Assembly: GCF_910589235.1 (NCBI RefSeq)
Contig: NW_025813599.1
Location: forward strand, 1 to 64,000
DNA length: 64,000 bases
Origin: Vespa crabro
Taxonomy: Eukaryota > Arthropoda > Insecta > Hymenoptera > Vespidae
Reading direction: 5' to 3'
The position numbers and the translations under genes were made by a program. Positions 41,485 to 54,103 of this stretch are shown here, piece by piece. The number at the start of each line of letters is the position of its first letter. Position 1 is the first letter of the stretch. The notes beneath the pieces are model-generated. The model did not search any database, had not been told where the DNA came from, and worked only from the letters and a program-made list of their open reading frames with translations.

Positions 41485-42849
41485 TTGCATTTCATAAGAT
41501 CAAACATCTATTTTATATTGGAATCAAAGTTTTTAACATTCTTTCATATCGTATATACGATTTTTCGCTCATATACGCGTATCGTCGAAAAACGAAAACT
41601 TGAAATCTCGTTCAATTTCAATGATTTTATATTCTATCGATGCAGAATAAAGAATATAACAAGAATATAACGTTTTTACTATGTTTAAATACGCGTTTTC
41701 ATATGATAATTGTCGAAAAACGTAATCGACATACGCGAATTTCGGTATATGCGAAGATAAAATCGTGAAATCTTTAATAATACTTGTGCCACAGTTAGAA
41801 AAATGTTACCAATCGATTCAGAACATTGCATTTCATAAGATCAAACATCTATTTTATATTGGAATCAAAGTTTTTAACATTCTTTCATATCGTATATACG
41901 ATTTTTCGCTCATATACGCGTATCGTCGAAAAACGAAAACTTGAAATCTCGTTCAATTTCAATGATTTTATATTCTATCGATGCAGAATAAAGAATATAA
42001 CAAGAATATAACGTTTTTACTATGTTTAAATACGCGTTTTCATATGATAATTGTCAAAAAAACGTAATCGACATACGCGAATTTCGGTATATGCGAAGAT
42101 AAAATCGTGAAATCTTTAATAATACTTGTGCCACAGTTAGAAAAATGTTACCAATCGATTCAGAACATTGCATTTCATAAGATCAAACATCTATTTTATA
42201 TTGGAATCAAAGTTTTTAACATTCTTTCATATCGTATATACGATTTTTCGCTCATATACGCGTATCGTCGAAAAACGAAAACTTGAAATCTCGTTCAATT
42301 TCAATGATTTTATATTCTATCGATGCAGAATAAAGAATATAACAAGAATATAACGTTTTTACTATGTTTAAATACGCGTTTTCATATGATAATTGTCGAA
42401 AAACGTAATCGACATACGCGAATTTCGGTATATGCGAAGATAAAATCGTGAAATCTTTAATAATACTTGTGCCACAGTTAGAAAAATGTTACCAATCGAT
42501 TCAGAACATTGCATTTCATAAGATCAAACATCTATTTTATATTGGAATCAAAGTTTTTAACATTCTTTCATATCGTATATACGATTTTTCGCTCATATAC
42601 GCGTATCGTCGAAAAACGAAAACTTGAAATCTCGTTCAATTTCAATGATTTTATATTCTATCGATGCAGAATAAAGAATATAACAAGAATATAACGTTTT
42701 TACTATGTTTAAATACGCGTTTTCATATGATAATTGTCGAAAAACGTAATCGACATACGCGAATTTCGGTATATGCGAAGATAAAATCGTGAAATCTTTA
42801 ATAATACTTGTGCCACAGTTAGAAAAATGTTACCAATCGATTCAGAACA

Positions 42850-43873
42850 TTGCATTTCATAAGATCAAACATCTATTTTATATTGGAATCAAAGTTTTTA
42901 ACAATCTTTCATATCGTATATACGATTTTTCGCTCATATACGCATATCGTCGAAAAACGAAAACTTGAAATCTCGTTCAATTTCAATGATTTTATATTCT
43001 ATCGATGCAGAATAAAAAATATAACAAGAATATAACGTTTTTACTATGTTTAATATACGCGTTTTCATATGATAATTGTCGAAAAACGTAATCGACATAC
43101 GCGAATTTCGGTATATGCGAAGATAAAATCGTGAAATCTTTAATAATACTTGTGCCACAGTTAGAAAAATGTTACCAATCGATTCAGAACATTGCATTTC
43201 ATAAGATCAAACATCTATTTTATATTGGAATCAAAGTTTTCAACATTCTTTCATATCGTATATACGATTTTTCGCTCATATACGCGTATCGTCGAAAAAC
43301 GAAAACTTGAAATCTCGTTCAATTTCAATATTTTTATATTCTATCGATGCAGAATAAAGAATATAACAAGAATATAACGTTTTTACTATGTTTAAATACG
43401 CGTTTTCATATGATAATTGTCGAAAAACGTAATCGACATACGCGAATTTCGGTATATGCGAAGATAAAATCGTGAAATCTTTAATAATACTTGTGCCACA
43501 GTTAGAAAAATGTTACCAATCGATCCAGAACATTGCATTTCATAAGATCAAACATCTATTTTATATTGGAATCAAAGTTTTTAACATTCTTTCATATCGT
43601 ATATACGATTTTTCGCTCATATACGCGTATCGTCGAAAAACGAAAACTTGAAATCTCGTTCAATTTCAATGATTTTATATTCTATCGATGCAGAATAAAG
43701 AATATAACAAGAATATAACGTTTTTACTATGTTTAAATACGCGTTTTCATATGATAATTGTCGAAAAACGTAATCGACATACGCGAATTTCGGTATATGC
43801 GAAGATAAAATCGTGAAATATTTAATAATACTTGTGCCACAGTTAGAAAAATGTTACCAATCGATTCAGAACA
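42850..43873 (+). repeat. Three-monomer signature from the 12-mer, third copy
   Basis: The trio carries TAACAATCTTTC, ACGCATATCG, ATAAAAAATATAAC, TTTAATATACGCG (a 342-bp monomer), TTTTCAACATT, TCAATATTTTTA and GATCCAGAAC in the same order and spacing as 30229-31252 and 34322-35345. In the 12-mers the delta monomer lies 5 monomers upstream; here delta copy 4 lies 7 upstream. Two monomers were gained or lost between the shared parts. Confidence 0.88.
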
Positions 43874-44306
43874 TTGCATTTCATAAGATCAAACATCTAT
43901 TTTATATTGGAATCAAAGTTTTTAACATTCTTTCATATCGTATATACGATTTTTCGCTCATATACGCGTATCGTCGAAAAACGAAAACTTGAAATCTCGT
44001 TCAATTTCAATGATTTTATATTCTATCGATGCAGAATAAAGAATATAACAAGAATATAACGTTTTTACTATGTTTAAATACGCGTTTTCATATGATAATT
44101 GTCGAAAAACGTAATCGACATACGCGAATTTCGGTATATGCGAAGATAAAATCGTGAAATCTTTAATAATACTTGTGCCACAGTTAGAAAAATGTTACCA
44201 ATCGATTCAGAACATTGCATTTCATAAGATCAAACATCTATTTTATATTGGAATCAAAGTTTTTAACATTCTTTCATATCGTATATACGATTTTTCGCTC
44301 ATATAC

Positions 44307-44312
44307 AGGAAA
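44307..44312. other. Clustered substitution in the ATACGCGTAT dyad
   Basis: The consensus GCGTAT between ATAC and CGTCG reads AGGAAA here, four of six bases changed, with length kept and the rest of the monomer at consensus. It is the densest point change in the window and destroys the 10-bp palindrome in this monomer alone. Confidence 0.8.
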
Positions 44313-44896
44313 CGTCGAAAAACGAAAACTTGAAATCTCGTTCAATTTCAATGATTTTATATTCTATCGATGCAGAATAAAGAATATAACAAGAATATAA
44401 CGTTTTTACTATGTTTAAATACGCGTTTTCATATGATAATTGTCGAAAAACGTAATCGACATACGCGAATTTCGGTATATGCGAAGATAAAATCGTGAAA
44501 TCTTTAATAATACTTGTGCCACAGTTAGAAAAATGTTACCAATCGATTCAGAACATTGCATTTCATAAGATCAAACATCTATTTTATATTGGAATCAAAG
44601 TTTTTAACATTCTTTCATATCGTATATACGATTTTTCGCTCATATACGCGTATCGTCGAAAAACGAAAACTTGAAATCTCGTTCAATTTCAATGATTTTA
44701 TATTCTATCGATGCAGAATAAAGAATATAACAAGAATATAACGTTTTTACTATGTTTAAATACGCGTTTTCATATGATAATTGTCGAAAAACGTAATCGA
44801 CATACGCGAATTTCGGTATATGCGAAGATAAAATCGTGAAATCTTTAATAATACTTGTGCCACAGTTAGAAAAATGTTACCAATCGATCAAGAACA

Positions 44897-45237
44897 TTGC
44901 ATTTCATAAGATCAAACATCTATTTTATATTGGAATCAAAGTTTTTAACATTCTTTCATATCGTATATACGATTTTTCGCTCATATACGCGTATCGTCGA
45001 ATAACGAAAACTTGAAATCTCGTTCAATTTCAATGATTTTATATTCTATCGATGCAGAATAAAGAATATAACAAGAATATAACGTTTTTACTATGTTTAA
45101 ATACGCGTTTTCATATGATAATTGTCGAAAAACGTAATCGACATACGCGAATTTCGGTATATGCGAAGATAAAATCGTGAAATCTTTAATAATACTTGTG
45201 CCACAGTTAGAAAAATGTTACCAATCGATTCAGAACA
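44897..45237 (+). repeat. Type epsilon monomer, copy 3
   Basis: GATCAAGAAC near 44887 and GTCGAATAACG near 45001 repeat the linked epsilon markers. The next monomer (45238) has a private ATTGAAATC near 45275 where the consensus is ATTGGAATC. After this the array returns to near-consensus monomers until about 46.9 kb. Confidence 0.75.
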
Positions 45238-46942
45238 TTGCATTTCATAAGATCAAACATCTATTTTATATTGAAATCAAAGTTTTTAACATTCTTTCAT
45301 ATCGTATATACGATTTTTCGCTCATATACGCGTATCGTCGAAAAACGAAAACTTGAAATCTCGTTCAATTTCAATGATTTTATATTCTATCGATGCAGAA
45401 TAAAGAATATAACAAGAATATAACGTTTTTACTATGTTTAAATACGCGTTTTCATATGATAATTGTCGAAAAACGTAATCGACATACGCGAATTTCGGTA
45501 TATGCGAAGATAAAATCGTGAAATCTTTAATAATACTTGTGCCACAGTTAGAAAAATGTTACCAATCGATTCAGAACATTGCATTTCATAAGATCAAACA
45601 TCTATTTTATATTGGAATCAAAGTTTTTAACATTCTTTCATATCGTATATACGATTTTTCGCTCATATACGCGTATCGTCGAAAAACGAAAACTTGAAAT
45701 CTCGTTCAATTTCAATGATTTTATATTCTATCGATGCAGAATAAAGAATATAACAAGAATATAACGTTTTTACTATGTTTAAATACGCGTTTTCATATGA
45801 TAATTGTCGAAAAACGTAATCGACATACGCGAATTTCGGTATATGCGAAGATAAAATCGTGAAATCTTTAATAATACTTGTGCCACAGTTAGAAAAATGT
45901 TACCAATCGATTCAGAACATTGCATTTCATAAGATCAAACATCTATTTTATATTGGAATCAAAGTTTTTAACATTCTTTCATATCGTATATACGATTTTT
46001 CGCTCATATACGCGTATCGTCGAAAAACGAAAACTTGAAATCTCGTTCAATTTCAATGATTTTATATTCTATCGATGCAGAATAAAGAATATAACAAGAA
46101 TATAACGTTTTTACTATGTTTAAATACGCGTTTTCATATGATAATTGTCGAAAAACGTAATCGACATACGCGAATTTCGGTATATGCGAAGATAAAATCG
46201 TGAAATCTTTAATAATACTTGTGCCACAGTTAGAAAAATGTTACCAATCGATTCAGAACATTGCATTTCATAAGATCAAACATCTATTTTATATTGGAAT
46301 CAAAGTTTTTAACATTCTTTCATATCGTATATACGATTTTTCGCTCATATACGCGTATCGTCGAAAAACGAAAACTTGAAATCTCGTTCAATTTCAATGA
46401 TTTTATATTCTATCGATGCAGAATAAAGAATATAACAAGAATATAACGTTTTTACTATGTTTAAATACGCGTTTTCATATGATAATTGTCGAAAAACGTA
46501 ATCGACATACGCGAATTTCGGTATATGCGAAGATAAAATCGTGAAATCTTTAATAATACTTGTGCCACAGTTAGAAAAATGTTACCAATCGATTCAGAAC
46601 ATTGCATTTCATAAGATCAAACATCTATTTTATATTGGAATCAAAGTTTTTAACATTCTTTCATATCGTATATACGATTTTTCGCTCATATACGCGTATC
46701 GTCGAAAAACGAAAACTTGAAATCTCGTTCAATTTCAATGATTTTATATTCTATCGATGCAGAATAAAGAATATAACAAGAATATAACGTTTTTACTATG
46801 TTTAAATACGCGTTTTCATATGATAATTGTCGAAAAACGTAATCGACATACGCGAATTTCGGTATATGCGAAGATAAAATCGTGAAATCTTTAATAATAC
46901 TTGTGCCACAGTTAGAAAAATGTTACCAATCGATTCAGAACA

Positions 46943-48988
46943 TTGCATTTCATTAGATCAAACATCTATTTTATATTGGAATCAAAGTTTTTAACATTCT
47001 TTCATATCGTATATACGATTTTTCGCTCATATACGCGTATCGTCGAAAAACGAAAACTTGAAATCTCGTTCAATTTCAATGATTTTATATTCTATCGATG
47101 CAGAATAAAGAATATAACAAGAATATAACGTTTTTACTATGTTTAAATACGCGTTTTCATATGATAATTGTCGAAAAACGTAATCGACATACGCGAATTT
47201 CGGTATATGCGAAGATAAAATCGTGAAATCTTTAATAATACTTGTGCCACAGTTAGAAAAATGTTACCAATCGATTCAGAACATTGCATTTCATAAGATC
47301 AAACATCTATTTTATATTGGAATCAAAGTTTTTAACATTCTTTCATATCGTATATACGATTTTTCGCTCATATACGCGTATCGTCGAAAAACGAAAACTT
47401 GAAATCTCGTTCGATTTCAATGATTTTATATTCTATCGATGCAGAATAAAGAATATAACAAGAATATAACGTTTTTACTATGTTTAAATACGCGTTTTCA
47501 TATGATAATTGTCGAAAAACGTAATCGACATACGCGAATTTCGGTATATGCGAAGATAAAATCGTGAAATCTTTAATAATACTTGTGCCACAGTTAGAAA
47601 AATGTTACCAATCGATTCAGAACATTGCATTTCATAAGATCAAACATCTATTCTATATTGGAATCAAAGTTTTTAACATTCTTTCATATCGTATATACGA
47701 TTTTTCGCTCATATACGCGTATCGTCGAAAAACGAAAACTTGAAATCTCGTTCAATTTCAATGATTTTATATTCTATCGATGCAGAATAAAGAATATAAC
47801 AAGAATATAACGTTTTTACTATGTTTAAATACGCGTTTTCATATGATAATTGTCGAAAAACGTAATCGACATACGCGAATTTCGGTATATGCGAAGATAA
47901 AATCGTGAAATCTTTAATAATACTTGTGCCATAGTTAGAAAAATGTTACCAATCGATTCAGAACATTGCATTTCATAAGATCAAACATCTATTTTATATT
48001 GGAATCAAAGTTTTTAACATTCTTTCATATCGTATATACGATTTTTCGCTCATATACGCGTATCGTCGAAAAACGAAAACTTGAAATCTCGTTCAATTTC
48101 AATGATTTTATATTCTATCGATGAAGAATAAAGAATATAACAAGAATATAACGTTTTTACTATGTTTAAATACGCGTTTTCATATGATAATTGTCGAAAA
48201 ACGTAATCGACATACGCGAATTTCGGTATATGCGAAGATAAAATCGTGAAATCTTTAATAATACTTGTGCCACAGTTAGAAAAATGTTACCAATCGATTC
48301 AGAACATTGCATTTCATAAGATCAAACATCTATTTTATATTGGAATCAAAGTTTTTAACATTCTTTCATATCGTATATGCGATTTTTCGCTCATATACGC
48401 GTATCGTCGAAAAACGAAAACTTGAAATCTGGTTCAATTTCAATGATTTTATATTCTATCGATGCAGAATAAAGAATATAACAAGAATATAACGTTTTTA
48501 CTATGTTTAAATACGCGTTTTCATATGATAATTGTCGAAAAACGTAATCGACATACGCGAATTTCGGTATATGCGAAGATAAAATCGTGAAATATTTAAT
48601 AATACTTGTGCCACAGTTAGAAAAATGTTACCAATCGATTCAGAACATTGCATTTCATAAGATCAAACATCTATTTTATATTGGAATCAAAGTATTTAAC
48701 ATTCTTTCATATCGTATATACGATTTTTCGCTCATATACGCGTATCGTCGAAAAACGAAAACTTGAAATCTCGTTCAATTTCAATGATTTTATATTCTAT
48801 CGATGCAGAATAAAGAATATAACAAGAATATAACGTTTTTACTATGTTTAAATACGCGTTTTCATATGATAATTGTCGAAAAACGTAATCGACATACGCG
48901 AATTTCGGTATATGCGAAGATAAAATCGTGAAATCTTTAATAATACTTGTGCCACAGTTAGAAAAATGTTACCAATCGATTCAGAACA
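46943..48988 (+). repeat. 6-monomer higher-order unit, copy 1 (2,046 bp)
   Basis: Six monomers of exactly 341 bp carry CATTAGATC near 46955, CGTTCGATTTC near 47412, CTATTCTATATTG near 47653, GTGCCATAG near 47932, CGATGAAG near 48124, TATATGCGATT near 48379 and AATCTGGTTC near 48431. All repeat 2,046 bp later. Private to this copy are GAAATATTTAAT near 48593 and AAAGTATTTAAC near 48694. Confidence 0.92.
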
Positions 48989-51034
48989 TTGCATTTCATT
49001 AGATCAAACATCTATTTTATATTGGAATCAAAGTTTTTAACATTCTTTCATATCGTATATACGATTTTTCGCTCATATACGCGTATCGTCGAAAAACGAA
49101 AACTTGAAATCTCGTTCAATTTCAATGATTTTATATTCTATCGATGCAGAATAAAGAATATAACAAGAATATAACGTTTTTACTATGTTTAAATACGCGT
49201 TTTCATATGATAATTGTCGAAAAACGTAATCGACATACGCGAATTTCGGTATATGCGAAGATAAAATCGTGAAATCTTTAATAATACTTGTGCCACAGTT
49301 AGAAAAATGTTACCAATCGATTCAGAACATTGCATTTCATAAGATCAAACATCTATTTTATATTGGAATCAAAGTTTTTAACATTCTTTCATATCGTATA
49401 TACGATTTTTCGCTCATATACGCGTATCGTCGAAAAACGAAAACTTGAAATCTCGTTCGATTTCAATGATTTTATATTCTATCGATGCAGAATAAAGAAT
49501 ATAACAAGAATATAACGTTTTTACTATGTTTAAATACGCGTTTTCATATGATAATTGTCGAAAAACGTAATCGACATACGCGAATTTCGGTATATGCGAA
49601 GATAAAATCGTGAAATCTTTAATAATACTTGTGCCACAGTTAGAAAAATGTTACCAATCGATTCAGAACATTGCATTTCATAAGATCAAACATCTATTCT
49701 ATATTGGAATCAAAGTTTTTAACATTCTTTCATATCGTATATACGATTTTTCGCTCATATACGCGTATCGTCGAAAAACGAAAACTTGAAATCTCGTTCA
49801 ATTTCAAAGATTTTATATTCTATCGATGCAGAATAAAGAATATAACAAGAATATAACGTTTTTACTATGTTTAAATACGCGTTTTCATATGATAATTGTC
49901 GAAAAACGTAATCGACATACGCGAATTTCGGTATATGCGAAGATAAAATCGTGAAATCTTTAATAATACTTGTGCCATAGTTAGAAAAATGTTACCAATC
50001 GATTCAGAACATTGCATTTCATAAGATCAAACATCTATTTTATATTGGAATCAAAGTTTTTAACATTCTTTCATATCGTATATACGATTTTTCGCTCATA
50101 TACGCGTATCGTCGAAAAACGAAAACTTGAAATCTCGTTCAATTTCAATGATTTTATATTCTATCGATGAAGAATAAAGAATATAACAAGAATATAACGT
50201 TTTTACTATGTTTAAATACGCGTTTTCATATGATAATTGTCGAAAAACGTAATCGACATACGCGAATTTCGGTATATGCGAAGATAAAATCGTGAAATCT
50301 TTAATAATACTTGTGCCACAGTTAGAAAAATGTTACCAATCGATTCAGAACATTGCATTTCATAAGATCAAACATCTATTTTATATTGGAATCAAAGTTT
50401 TTAACATTCTTTCATATCGTATATGCGATTTTTCGCTCATATACGCGTATCGTCGAAAAACGAAAACTTGAAGTCTGGTTCAATTTCAATGATTTTATAT
50501 TCTATCGATGCAGAATAAAGAATATAACAAGAATATAACGTTTTTACTATGTTTAAATACGCGTTTTCATATGATAATTGTCGAAAAACGTAATCGACAT
50601 ACGCGAATTTCGGTATATGCGAAGATAAAATCGTGAAATCTTTAATAATACTTGTGCCACAGTTAGAAAAATGTTACCAATCGATTCAGAACATTGCATT
50701 TCATAAGATCAAACATCTATTTTATATTGGAATCAAAGTTTTTAACATTCTTTCATATCGTATATACGATTTTTCGCTCATATACGCGTATCGTCGAAAA
50801 ACGAAAACTTGAAATCTCGTTCAATTTCAATGATTTTATATTCTATCGATGCAGAATAAAGAATATAACAAGAATATAACGTTTTTACTATGTTTAAATA
50901 CGCGTTTTCATATGATAATTGTCGAAAAACGTAATCGACATACGCGAATTTCGGTATATGCGAAGATAAAATCGTGAAATCTTTAATAATACTTGTGCCA
51001 CAGTTAGAAAAATGTTACCAATCGATTCAGAACA
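48989..51034 (+). repeat. 6-monomer higher-order unit, copy 2 (2,046 bp)
   Basis: This is an immediate tandem copy with all seven shared markers at a 2,046-bp offset (CATTAGATC near 49001, GTGCCATAG near 49978, CGATGAAG near 50170). Private changes are TTTCAAAGATT near 49808 and TTGAAGTCTGG near 50473. Two private differences on each side suggest this duplication is somewhat older than the 12-monomer one. Confidence 0.92.
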
Positions 51035-51375
51035 TTGCATTTCATAAGATCAAACATCTATTTTATATTGGAATCAAAGTTTTTAACATTCTTTCATATC
51101 GTATATACGATTTTTCGCTCATATACGCGTATCGTCGAAAAACGAAAACTTGAAATCTCGTTCAATTTCAATGATTTTATATTCTATCGATGCAGAATAA
51201 AGAATATAACAAGAATATAACGTTTTTACTATGTTTAAATACGCGTTTTCATATGATAATTGTCGAAAAACGTAATCGACATACGCGAATTTCGGTATAT
51301 GCGAAGATAAAATCGTGAAATCTTTAATAATACTTGTGCCACAGTTAGAAAAATGTTACCAATCGATTCAGAACA

Positions 51376-52398
51376 TTGCATTTCATAAGATCAAACATCT
51401 ATTTTATATTGGAATCAAAGTTTTTAACATTCTTTCATATCGTATATACGATTTTTCGCTCATATACGCGTATCGTCGAAAAACGAAAACTTGAAATCTC
51501 GTTCAATTTCAATTATTTTAAATTCTATCGATGCAGAATAAAGAATATAACAAGAATATAACGTTTTTACTATGTTTAAATACGCGTTTTCATATGATAA
51601 TTGTCGAAAAACGTAATCGACATACGCGAATTTCGGTATATGCGAAGATAAAATCGTGAAATCTTTAATAATACTTGTGCCACAGTTAGAAAAATGTTAC
51701 CAATCGATTCAGAACATTGCATTTCATAAGATCAAACATCTATTTTATATTGGAATCAAAGTTTTTAACGTTCTTTCATATCGTATATACGATTTTTCGC
51801 TCATATTCGCGTATCGTCGAAAAACGAAAACTTGAAATCTCGTTCAATTTCAATGATTTTATATTCTATCGATGCAGAATAAAGATTATAACAAGAATAA
51901 AACGTTTTTACTATGTTTAAATACGCGTTTTCATATGATAATTGTCGAAAAACGTAATCGACATACGCGAATTTCGGTATATGCGAAGATAAAATCGTGA
52001 AATCTTTAATAATACTTGTGCCACAGTTAGAAAAATGTTACCAATCGATTCAGAACATTGCATTTCATAAGATCAAACATCTATTTTATATTGGAATCAA
52101 AGTTTTTAACATTCTTTCATATCGTATATACGATTTTTCGCTCATATACGCGTATCGTCGAAAAACGAAAACTTGAAATCTCGTTCAATTTCAATGATTT
52201 TATATTCTATCGATGCAGAATAAAGAATATAACAAGAATATAACGTTTTTACTATGTTTAAATACGCGTTTTCATATGATAATTGTCGAAAAACGTAATC
52301 GACATACGCGAATTTCGGTATATGCGAAGATAAAATCGTGAAATCTTTAATAATACTTGTGCCACAGTTAGAAAAATGTTACCAATCGATTCAGAACA
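51376..52398 (+). repeat. 3-monomer higher-order unit, copy 1 (1,023 bp)
   Basis: Markers are TCAATTATTTTAAATTC near 51512-51523, TTTAACGTTC near 51770, CATATTCGCG near 51807, and AAAGATTATAAC with GAATAAAACG near 51887-51900. Each recurs 1,023 bp later. The third monomer of the unit is consensus. I saw no difference between the two copies. Confidence 0.9.
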
Positions 52399-53421
52399 TT
52401 GCATTTCATAAGATCAAACATCTATTTTATATTGGAATCAAAGTTTTTAACATTCTTTCATATCGTATATACGATTTTTCGCTCATATACGCGTATCGTC
52501 GAAAAACGAAAACTTGAAATCTCGTTCAATTTCAATTATTTTAAATTCTATCGATGCAGAATAAAGAATATAACAAGAATATAACGTTTTTACTATGTTT
52601 AAATACGCGTTTTCATATGATAATTGTCGAAAAACGTAATCGACATACGCGAATTTCGGTATATGCGAAGATAAAATCGTGAAATCTTTAATAATACTTG
52701 TGCCACAGTTAGAAAAATGTTACCAATCGATTCAGAACATTGCATTTCATAAGATCAAACATCTATTTTATATTGGAATCAAAGTTTTTAACGTTCTTTC
52801 ATATCGTATATACGATTTTTCGCTCATATTCGCGTATCGTCGAAAAACGAAAACTTGAAATCTCGTTCAATTTCAATGATTTTATATTCTATCGATGCAG
52901 AATAAAGATTATAACAAGAATAAAACGTTTTTACTATGTTTAAATACGCGTTTTCATATGATAATTGTCGAAAAACGTAATCGACATACGCGAATTTCGG
53001 TATATGCGAAGATAAAATCGTGAAATCTTTAATAATACTTGTGCCACAGTTAGAAAAATGTTACCAATCGATTCAGAACATTGCATTTCATAAGATCAAA
53101 CATCTATTTTATATTGGAATCAAAGTTTTTAACATTCTTTCATATCGTATATACGATTTTTCGCTCATATACGCGTATCGTCGAAAAACGAAAACTTGAA
53201 ATCTCGTTCAATTTCAATGATTTTATATTCTATCGATGCAGAATAAAGAATATAACAAGAATATAACGTTTTTACTATGTTTAAATACGCGTTTTCATAT
53301 GATAATTGTCGAAAAACGTAATCGACATACGCGAATTTCGGTATATGCGAAGATAAAATCGTGAAATCTTTAATAATACTTGTGCCACAGTTAGAAAAAA
53401 GTTACCAATCGATTCAGAACA
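52399..53421 (+). repeat. 3-monomer higher-order unit, copy 2 (1,023 bp)
   Basis: This is a tandem copy of the preceding three monomers (TTATTTTAAATTC near 52535-52546, AACGTTC near 52793, CATATTCGCG near 52830, GATTATAAC near 52910). A private AAAAAAGTTACC near 53400 follows at its right end. It directly abuts the region after the 6-monomer pair, so short duplications cluster between 46.9 and 53.4 kb. Confidence 0.9.
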
Positions 53422-54103
53422 TTGCATTTCATAAGATCAAACATCTATTTTATATTGGAATCAAAGTTTTTAACATTCTTTCATATCGTATATACGATTT
53501 TTCGCTCATATACGCGTATCGTCGAAAAACGAAAACTTGAAATCTCGTTCAATTTCAATGATTTTATATTCTATCGATGCAGAATAAAGAATATAACAAG
53601 AATATAACGTTTTTACTATGTTTAAATACGCGTTTTCATATGATAATTGTCGAAAAACGTAATCGACATACGCGAATTTCGGTATATGCGAAGATAAAAT
53701 CGTGAAATCTTTAATAATACTTGTGCCACAGTTAGAAAAATGTTACCAATCGATTCAGAACATTGCATTTCATAAGATCAAACATCTATTTTATATTGGA
53801 ATCAAAGTTTTTAACATTCTTTCATATCGTATATACGATTTTTCGCTCATATACGCGTATCGTCGAAAAACGAAAAGTTGAAATCTCGTTCAATTTCAAT
53901 GATTTTATATTCTATCGATGCAGAATAAAGAATATAACAAGAATATAACGTTTTTACTATGTTTAAATACGCGTTTTCATATGATAATTGTCGAAAAACG
54001 TAATCGACATACGCGAATTTCGGTATATGCGAAGATAAAATCGTGAAATCTTTAATAAAACTTGTGCCACAGTTAGAAAAATGTTACCAATCGATTCAGA
54101 ACA

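Noticed and set aside
51717..51920. Longer 67-codon frames at 51717, 52740, 60583 and 62970
   Set aside because: They arise from GAATATAACG changing to GAATAAAACG, which removes a stop. The change has spread with block duplications and has no coding signature.
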